Part shown: positions 6,602-11,694 of the stretch, in pieces
Position numbering within the stretch: position 1 is the first letter of the stretch
Layout: the number at the start of each line of letters is the position of its first letter
DNA from: a bacterium
GTDB lineage: Bacteria > Zixibacteria > MSB-5A5 > GN15 > FEB-12
Assembly (NCBI GenBank): GCA_030629485.1
Contig: DAOVOW010000025.1
Location: forward strand, 1 to 11,694
Length of the DNA stretch: 11,694 nucleotides
Reading direction: 5' to 3'
The notes under the pieces: model-generated
What the model was told of the DNA's origin: nothing
What the model saw: only the letters and a program-made list of their open reading frames with translations
Databases searched by the model: none
Translations under genes and position numbers: made by a program

Positions 6602-9600
6602 ATGTATAAGTACATTTTCAGTTTACTGATTGTTGCCGCGGCGATGCTGCTGGCGATGCCTGGTACCGAGGCCAGATTCTATATCGATATTCCGGGTGTG
6701 GAAACGAACTGCATCCCGGCCAACACGCCTTTGACCATCAATGTCAAAATGAACAACATCACTGGCGAGAACGTGATCGGCATGGCCAACGGCTTTCGCA
6801 TATATTCACCCGAGGGCGCAGTTTGGCAGGTACCCACCGTCAGCAGTGAGATAGGCGATTATTTCGATTTGGTTTTTGCGATCAATGGGTTCAGCGTGGA
6901 CGGTTCCGGCGCGGATACTATCGGCCTGACAGGAGTGGCCGTAACTGCACCGGGAGTGCCGAATGGTTACGACGATGTTGTCTTAGTTATTAACACTCAA
7001 GTGGAAGAGTCCGAAATAGGCAAGACGTTCTGTATCGACTCGTCCTGGTTCCCACCAATGGGTAGCTGGCAGTGGGTGACCCCGAGCGGCACGGTTATCC
7101 CCGAGTGGGAGGGACCGTATTGCTACATTATCTATCCGTCCCTGGCCACTATCGAAGGCACGGTCTTTTATGATGCCGACGCCGACGGCGTGTGGGACCA
7201 GCTCACAGAGACCGGTATGCCCGGTGTCACCGTGAACCTGACCGGTACGGCGACCGGAACAGAGGTCACCGGGTCGAATGGTGAATACTCGTTCACTGAT
7301 CTCGCTGCCGGCACCTATAGAGTATTCGAGGATGTTCCGCCCGGCTACGTACAGACATGTCCGACGAGCGTGGTCTACAAATTCGTGACGACCGGTTATG
7401 CCCACCACACCAGTGTCGACTTCGGCAACACTGACGACACCTGCGAAACCGAAATAACCACCGACACCTGCTTTGCCGGCACTTACGATGATTTCGTCGG
7501 CGCTGAGCCGTCGAGTCCCGACGCTGCGTTGTTGGCATGGATGGACATGGCTACTTCTGGTGCTAATCCATATTTCGATTCAGCCTGCGTCAACCAGAGT
7601 TTCGGGCACACTTTTGAAGGCTGCTGGCCCGAATCCTGCTGGGTTATCGGCGCCACCCTGTGTATGAAGTTGAAAGCAACCGGCGTAATACCACATACCG
7701 ACAAACTGTACCTCGGCGAGTGGGACGGTATTGGCGCTTCCTGGGCGATCGAACTGAACGACCTTGAAAACTTCGCCGGCGGTACCGGTCCCTGGTCAAG
7801 TGGCGATGTTATGACGGTCTGCCTTGATCTGGCCAATTTGCCGGCCGCCGCAGTGGGCTTGCCGCAGAATATACTGGCCGGTCTGCGTGACGGCCGCCTC
7901 GATGTCCTTATCTCCGACGACACCGAGGTTGACTACCTCGAACTCATCGTTGAAATCTGCTGTCCCTACGGGAGCATCTGCGGCACCAAGTTCAACGATC
8001 TCAACGGCAACGGGATACAGGACGTCAATGAGCAGGGTCTGCCGGGCTGGACGATTACGCTCGATGATGAGGACCAGTCATACACTCAAGTGACCGGACC
8101 AAACGGCGAATACTGCTTTACCGAACTGGCGTCGGGTCACTATTCAGTCTACGAGATGAATCAGGCCGGCTGGACGCAAATGTACCCTCACTTCGAGAAG
8201 TATGAGATCGATCTGCCGACCAGCGGGACTTCGGATTGGGCAGTGGAGGATGTCGACTTCGGCAACTACTTCTGTGAGACCGAAATAACTACCGACACCT
8301 GCTTTGCCGGGGCCTACGATGATTTCGTCGGCGCTGAGCCGTCGAGTCCCGACGCTGCGTTGTTGGAGGTAATGGGCACTTTGTCTTCTGGTGCTAATCC
8401 GTATTTCGATTCAGTCTGCATCAACCAGGGTTTCGGCCATACATTCAGTTGCTGGCCGGAGTCATGCCAAGTGGTGGGCGCCACTTTGTGTATGAGGCTG
8501 AAAGCAACCGGCGTAATACCACATACCGACAAACTGTACCTCGGCGAGTGGGACGGTATTGGCGCTTTCTGGGCGATCGAACTGAACGACCTTGAAGACT
8601 TAGCCGGCGGTACCGGTCCCTGGTCAAGTGGCGATGTTATGACGGTCTGCCTTGACCTGGCCAATTTGCCGGCCACCGGACTGGGCACGCTGCAGAATCT
8701 CCTCGGTGAACTACAGGCCGGCCGTCTTGATGTCCTCATCCAGGACGACACTGAGGTTGACTATCTTGAGTTGATTGTTGAAACCTGTTGCGAAGCCACC
8801 GTGCCCGACCACGGCGTGATCATTGTCGAACCGTCAGGCCCAGGTGCGGGAGAAGGTGACACACTCTATTGTGACGAGCCTCTCACATTCGATATTCATC
8901 TGCGCAACCACTACGATACTACCATCATGGCCATCGCCAATGGCTTTCGGCTCTATTCGCCGGATGGTGCGACCTGGGAAACGCCGGTCTACAATAGTAC
9001 CGGTAGCTTGGAGCCGTATCTCGACTTTGGCGTGTGGGTCAATGGGTTCAGCGTCGATGGCGTAAGCGACGATACCATCAGCCTTGGCGGCTTGGCCGCA
9101 TACAATGGCATCCCCAACGGTTTTGACGCTGTCGTTATGACCATCGGCACCCGGTTTGATGAGTCCCAAGCGGGCAAAACGGTCTGTATTGACTCGACTT
9201 TCTTCCCCCCCATTGGTACCTGGATGTGGGCATGCACAGGTGGGAGTCTCATTCCCGACTGGGGCGGCCCGTATTGCTGGACTATTGCTGACCCGGATGC
9301 CTGCTGCGTCGATGATCGCGGCAATGTCGACGGTGATCCGGATGATATCGTCGATATCTCTGACCTGACCTACCTCGTCGACTACATGTTCACTGGCGGT
9401 CCGCCTCCGCCCTGTCCGAAGGAAGCCGACCTCAACGGTGATGGCGGTGTCGACATTGCGGACCTGGTCTACTTTGTTGACTACATGTTCACCGGCGGCC
9501 CAGCCCCGGTGCCGTGCGACTACATGCCGCCGCCGGCCAAGGTGAGCGGTCAACAGGCGGACATCTCCTTCGACATCGAGTATGCCAATGGGATTTCCAC

Positions 9601-10174
9601 GGTGGTCATGAACTCGCCGATCGACCTGCGGGGTATTCAGCTTGAACTCAAGGGTACTGGCCCCGCTCCGGCGAATCTGGTCGGCGAACATGTCGACATG
9701 ATTCACGGTCGCGACGGTTGGGTGGTTAAAGTCGGTTTGCTCGATCTGGACGGTGGTGAGATCATCAGTGCCGACACACGTGAGGTCGTGCGCTTCGAGG
9801 GCAAGTACACGCTGGAAGCAGTTATTGTTGCCGATGTGAACGCGTGCTCGATCACGCCGACCATCGGGAGTGTCCTAAAGCAGAACGAACTGCCGGCGGC
9901 GTTTACGCTAAGCCAGAACTACCCGAACCCGTTCAACCCGTCTACCTCGATCAACTTCGCCCTGCCGGAGGCTGCCGAGGTCAGGTTAGAGGTGTTCAAT
10001 CTCCTGGGCCAACGGGTGACGACATTGATTGATCAGCGGCTGGAAGCCGGTAATCATACCGCCGAATGGAATAGCCAAAACGAACTTGGCCAAACCGTAG
10101 CCAGCGGCGTTTACTTCTACCGCCTGGAGACGCCACGTTTTACAGAAAGCAAGAAGATGGTACTGCTCAAGTAA
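6602..10174 (+). CDS. Large modular secreted protein with dockerin-like and C-terminal sorting domains
   Basis: 1190 residues. A signal peptide (1-24, ending GTEA) is followed by six modules in the order A (25-180), B (182-280), C (282-454), B' (455-558), C' (559-730), A' (731-898). A and A' share NGFR-x-YSP-[ED]-GA, NGFSVDG and GKT-x-CIDS. B and B' look like SdrD/Cna B-type beta sandwiches (GSNGEYSF, GPNGEYCF). C and C' are cysteine-rich and end in DDTEVDYLELIVE. Residues 907-967 hold two EF-hand-like calcium loops (D910-G-D-x-D and D943-L-N-G-D), each followed by YMFTGG: a dockerin type I-like region. A beta-rich stretch (about 968-1095) precedes a C-terminal domain (1097-1190) with NYPNPFNPST, GVYFYRL and KKMVLLK, as in FlgD-like or type IX secretion sorting domains. 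A surface or extracellular structural or binding role is likely; no catalytic motif is visible. Any partner cohesin, and whether a type IX system exists, lie outside the window. Confidence 0.88.
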   Translation: MYKYIFSLLIVAAAMLLAMPGTEARFYIDIPGVETNCIPANTPLTINVKMNNITGENVIGMANGFRIYSPEGAVWQVPTVSSEIGDYFDLVFAINGFSVDGSGADTIGLTGVAVTAPGVPNGYDDVVLVINTQVEESEIGKTFCIDSSWFPPMGSWQWVTPSGTVIPEWEGPYCYIIYPSLATIEGTVFYDADADGVWDQLTETGMPGVTVNLTGTATGTEVTGSNGEYSFTDLAAGTYRVFEDVPPGYVQTCPTSVVYKFVTTGYAHHTSVDFGNTDDTCETEITTDTCFAGTYDDFVGAEPSSPDAALLAWMDMATSGANPYFDSACVNQSFGHTFEGCWPESCWVIGATLCMKLKATGVIPHTDKLYLGEWDGIGASWAIELNDLENFAGGTGPWSSGDVMTVCLDLANLPAAAVGLPQNILAGLRDGRLDVLISDDTEVDYLELIVEICCPYGSICGTKFNDLNGNGIQDVNEQGLPGWTITLDDEDQSYTQVTGPNGEYCFTELASGHYSVYEMNQAGWTQMYPHFEKYEIDLPTSGTSDWAVEDVDFGNYFCETEITTDTCFAGAYDDFVGAEPSSPDAALLEVMGTLSSGANPYFDSVCINQGFGHTFSCWPESCQVVGATLCMRLKATGVIPHTDKLYLGEWDGIGAFWAIELNDLEDLAGGTGPWSSGDVMTVCLDLANLPATGLGTLQNLLGELQAGRLDVLIQDDTEVDYLELIVETCCEATVPDHGVIIVEPSGPGAGEGDTLYCDEPLTFDIHLRNHYDTTIMAIANGFRLYSPDGATWETPVYNSTGSLEPYLDFGVWVNGFSVDGVSDDTISLGGLAAYNGIPNGFDAVVMTIGTRFDESQAGKTVCIDSTFFPPIGTWMWACTGGSLIPDWGGPYCWTIADPDACCVDDRGNVDGDPDDIVDISDLTYLVDYMFTGGPPPPCPKEADLNGDGGVDIADLVYFVDYMFTGGPAPVPCDYMPPPAKVSGQQADISFDIEYANGISTVVMNSPIDLRGIQLELKGTGPAPANLVGEHVDMIHGRDGWVVKVGLLDLDGGEIISADTREVVRFEGKYTLEAVIVADVNACSITPTIGSVLKQNELPAAFTLSQNYPNPFNPSTSINFALPEAAEVRLEVFNLLGQRVTTLIDQRLEAGNHTAEWNSQNELGQTVASGVYFYRLETPRFTESKKMVLLK
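7445..7963 (+). repeat. Internal duplication, copy 1 (module C)
   Basis: This 519-base segment encodes module C and is matched by the copy at 8276-8791. Identical DNA runs include 7484-7535 (52 bases, equal to 8315-8366) and 7671-7739 (69 bases, equal to 8499-8567), with further long matches up to about 7846. Synonymous sites are conserved too, so the duplication or conversion is recent. Copy 1 has one extra codon, a Glu before Gly-Cys-Trp. Confidence 0.9.
8276..8791 (+). repeat. Internal duplication, copy 2 (module C')
   Basis: Second copy of module C, 516 bases, offset by 831 bases at its start and 828 after the single-codon difference. The middle is nearly identical in DNA, while the stretches at about 8367-8498 and 8690-8760 have diverged. 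All eight cysteines of the module, including the terminal Cys-Cys pair, are kept. Confidence 0.9.
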
Positions 10175-10194
10175 ATCAGAGGCGGTTGAAGTAA

Positions 10195-10218
10195 CTCCCG
10201 CTTCCCCCTCAGCGGGAG
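10195..10218 (+). repeat. Hairpin 1 after the large gene
   Basis: CTCCCGCT (10195-10202) pairs with AGCGGGAG (10211-10218) around an 8-base pyrimidine loop, starting 21 bases after the stop codon. No U tract follows, so it may protect or end the mRNA in combination with hairpin 2 rather than act as a classic terminator. Confidence 0.45.
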
Positions 10219-10223
10219 GATGT

Positions 10224-10257
10224 AGCCCGGTGGCGCTAGTGCTTGCGCCGCCGGGCT
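10224..10257 (+). terminator. Hairpin 2 after the large gene; possible terminator or REP-like element
   Basis: A 13-bp GC-rich stem (10224-10236 with 10245-10257, one G-U pair) encloses an 8-base loop. It follows hairpin 1 by five bases. The next bases are CTCGTATATCC, without a U run, so intrinsic termination would be weak; a dispersed repeat element is the alternative. From 10258 to 10377 I see no further feature. Confidence 0.4.
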
Positions 10258-10377
10258 CTCGTATATCCGGCTGCTGGTTATGTGCAGAGATAAAGGACAA
10301 GCCGGTCTTTTAGTATGTACTGTTTATGCGCCGAGACTGTTTCGCATGTGCCGGCCCAACTTACCTTTGTTGGACGC

Positions 10378-10408
10378 AAAAAAGCGGGTCGGCATTTTGC
10401 CGACCCGC
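10378..10408 (-). terminator. Intrinsic terminator of the MCP-cheW operon
   Basis: An 11-bp perfect stem, GCGGGTCGGCA (10384-10394) with TGCCGACCCGC (10398-10408), closes on three bases. On the minus strand it is followed by six T (complement of AAAAAA at 10378-10383), the standard rho-independent layout. It lies 67 bases past the cheW stop and on the correct strand to end that operon; on the plus strand no T run follows. Confidence 0.85.
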
Positions 10409-10475
10409 CTCATTATGCGGTTTGTGTCAGGAAAAGTTGCTAACGGACACTATCACTCGTATTGAGTGAGGTTAT

Positions 10476-10970
10476 CTACGCCATAACCTCTTCAATAGTC
10501 TCCATGTTTTCGTTCAACTCATTAGCGATTTTGGTGATGTCCAAAAAGATCAGCAGTCGCTTTTCCATCTTGGCCACGCCCTTGATGTAATTGCAGGCGG
10601 CGCTGGTGACAATCTCCGGCGGCGGCTCAATCGTGGAACTTTGGATCCTGAGAACCTCTTCGACAGCATCGACGATCACACCGACGACACTGCCGTTGAC
10701 ATCGCAGACGATAATCCGCGTGTTCTTGTCCCATTCAGCAGTTTCCATCTCGAACTTCTTGCGAAGGTCTACCACCGGGATCACCTTGCCGCGCAGATTT
10801 ATCACGCCTTCACAATAGTGCGGCGCCTGCGGTACTTTGGTGATCTCCACCATCCGGTTTATCTCCTGGACCTTAAGGATGTCGACGCCAAACTCCTCCG
10901 GTCCCAGACGGAATGAGACGAGTTGAATCAGATCGTCGAGATGTCCTTCGGATGTTTTCATCATATCCAT
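10476..10970 (-). CDS. cheW: Chemotaxis coupling protein CheW
   Basis: CheW links methyl-accepting chemotaxis receptors to the CheA kinase in the cytosolic receptor array. The 164-residue protein is full length for the family and shows the usual signatures: LVSFRLGPEEFGVDI near 17-31, the I..V...P.AP.Y..GVINLRGKVIPVVDLR segment near 43-70 with the conserved Arg60 of NLRG, and the C-terminal RLLIFLDITKI near 139-149. The ATG at 10970 is preferred because GGAG (10980-10977) sits six bases upstream; an in-frame GTG at 10982 would add four residues and has no clear ribosome site. It follows the receptor gene by 34 bases and is probably co-transcribed with it. A terminator lies just downstream. 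Confidence 0.95.
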   Translation of the reverse strand: MDMMKTSEGHLDDLIQLVSFRLGPEEFGVDILKVQEINRMVEITKVPQAPHYCEGVINLRGKVIPVVDLRKKFEMETAEWDKNTRIIVCDVNGSVVGVIVDAVEEVLRIQSSTIEPPPEIVTSAACNYIKGVAKMEKRLLIFLDITKIANELNENMETIEEVMA

Positions 10971-10976
10971 TTTGTT

Positions 10977-10980
10977 CTCC
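10977..10980 (-). promoter_or_regulatory. Ribosome binding site that sets the cheW start
   Basis: GGAG on the minus strand ends six bases before the ATG at 10970. The same bases would be the first codons of the GTG-start version, so the ATG is the better start. Confidence 0.55.
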
Positions 10981-11004
10981 ACAATGACTCAGGGGTGAAC
11001 GTCC

Positions 11005-11694
11005 CTATTCCGCACCCTGGGTCTCCAGTTCCCGGGAGCCTTCGGTTACCTTGAACTGCGCCACGATTTGTTTGAGACCTTCGGCGTTACGGTTCAGTTC
11101 TTCCGCGGCCGCCGCAGCTTGTTCGGCGCCGGTAGCAGACTCCTTGGCAACCGAGGCCACGTTCTCGACGTTCTTGGATATCTGCTCGGCGGCGGTGGAT
11201 TGCTCCTCAGTGGCCGTAGCGATCTGCTGAATCATGTCCACCACGCGCTGCGACATGTTGACGATCTCGGTCAGGCTGGCGCCGGCCTTGTCGGTAAGCT
11301 CCCGGCCGCTGTCGACTTCCTTGGTCCCGGCTTCCATGGAACTGACTGCTTCCTGGGTTCCCTGCTGGATTCCCTTGATCATGTCCGTGATCTCGCCGGT
11401 TGCTTTACCGGTGCGCTCGGCCAGTTTACGGACTTCGTCGGCAACCACGGCAAAGCCGCGACCCTGCTCACCGGCCCGAGCAGCCTCGATAGCGGCATTC
11501 AGGGCAAGAAGGTTGGTCTGGTCGGCGATGTCATCGATCACACCGATGATTTCACCGATCTGGTCGGCAGATGTAGCCAGCTTGTTGATATTTTCGGCTG
11601 ATTCGCGAACCACGCCGGCGATTCTGTTCATCCCCTCAATAGTCTCATTTATTATTTTACCGCCATCCTCGGCTGTCTCGGAGGCTTTCTTGGA
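11005..11694 (-). CDS. Methyl-accepting chemotaxis protein, N-terminal part missing
   Basis: The frame is open through the window edge (codons continue upstream of the ATG at 11631), so only the last 229 residues are seen: the cytoplasmic signalling hairpin and C-terminal methylation helix. The highly conserved tip that contacts CheW and CheA is intact ([20 protein letters not shown], then [18 protein letters not shown]). [10 protein letters not shown] (about 11191-11220) fits the consensus for glutamate methylation sites, and [10 protein letters not shown] further on also fits. The protein ends in ETQGAE without the aromatic CheR-tethering pentapeptide seen on some receptors. The ligand-binding, membrane and HAMP parts lie outside the window, so the signal sensed is unknown. 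The stop is 34 bases before cheW. Confidence 0.95.
   Translation of the reverse strand, partial: SKKASETAEDGGKIINETIEGMNRIAGVVRESAENINKLATSADQIGEIIGVIDDIADQTNLLALNAAIEAARAGEQGRGFAVVADEVRKLAERTGKATGEITDMIKGIQQGTQEAVSSMEAGTKEVDSGRELTDKAGASLTEIVNMSQRVVDMIQQIATATEEQSTAAEQISKNVENVASVAKESATGAEQAAAAAEELNRNAEGLKQIVAQFKVTEGSRELETQGAE

Noticed and set aside
8834..9706. 290-codon open frame on the minus strand inside the large secreted protein gene
   Set aside because: It is fully antisense to a gene with clear domains, is rich in Arg, Val, Asp and His as expected from reading the complement of Asp/Thr/Val-rich codons, and shows no recognisable motif.
10453..10488. Short inverted repeats around the cheW stop (TCACTC/GAGTGA and GGTTAT/ATAACC)
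   Set aside because: Six-base stems without a T tract; the much stronger terminator at 10378-10408 already accounts for the operon end.
11068..11601. 177-codon plus-strand frame opposite the chemotaxis receptor gene
   Set aside because: Antisense shadow of the highly conserved receptor signalling domain, with no independent support.
1..11694. CRISPR array or Cas genes, considered because TPR-CHAT proteins occur in type III-E loci
   Set aside because: No direct-repeat/spacer pattern and no Cas-like protein is present; the only periodic sequence is the TPR coding region.

Overview
The window looks like a piece of a Gram-negative (diderm) chromosome from an uncultured lineage of the FCB type; candidate phylum Zixibacteria is my best guess. 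The reasons are an lpxA gene (lipid A synthesis), a lipoprotein signal, and a very large secreted protein with a tandem EF-hand dockerin-like region of the DLTYLVDYMFTGG kind followed by a C-terminal NYPNPFNPST...GVYFYRL...KKMVLLK domain, a combination typical of Zixibacteria and related phyla. The phylum call is inference; no rRNA gene is present.

Layout. (1) 1-1773, plus strand: the 3' part of lpxA, an unrecognised lipoprotein, and a THEP1-type NTPase, close together. (2) 1774-6228: a signalling block. A secreted 927-residue protein with seven kinesin-light-chain-type TPRs and a C-terminal CHAT (caspase-like) protease domain runs on the plus strand. It meets tail-to-tail, with one base between stop codons, a minus-strand pair made of an ECF sigma factor and a membrane anti-sigma factor with two zinc-binding ZAS motifs. 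(3) 6229-6601: a non-coding, A-rich and T-poor leader. (4) 6602-10174: a 1190-residue modular secreted protein with module order A-B-C-B'-C'-A', then a dockerin-like region and a C-terminal sorting/FlgD-like domain; the two C modules are nearly identical at DNA level over long stretches. (5) 10175-10475: two hairpins after the big gene and a clear intrinsic terminator serving the opposite strand. (6) 10476-11694, minus strand: cheW and the 3' part of a methyl-accepting chemotaxis protein gene, an operon read MCP then CheW.

How they may work together. LpxA shows that an LPS outer membrane is made, so the signal-peptide proteins would act in the periplasm or at the cell surface. The most interesting unit is TPR-CHAT plus ECF sigma plus anti-sigma: the anti-sigma has a cytosolic sigma-binding part, one membrane helix and a periplasmic beta-rich domain, and the CHAT protease is predicted to be exported to that same compartment. 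A proteolytic switch that frees the sigma factor is a reasonable hypothesis but is not shown by the sequence. The large dockerin-type protein starts divergently from the sigma gene and could be a target; this too is inference. The chemotaxis genes seem unrelated to the rest.
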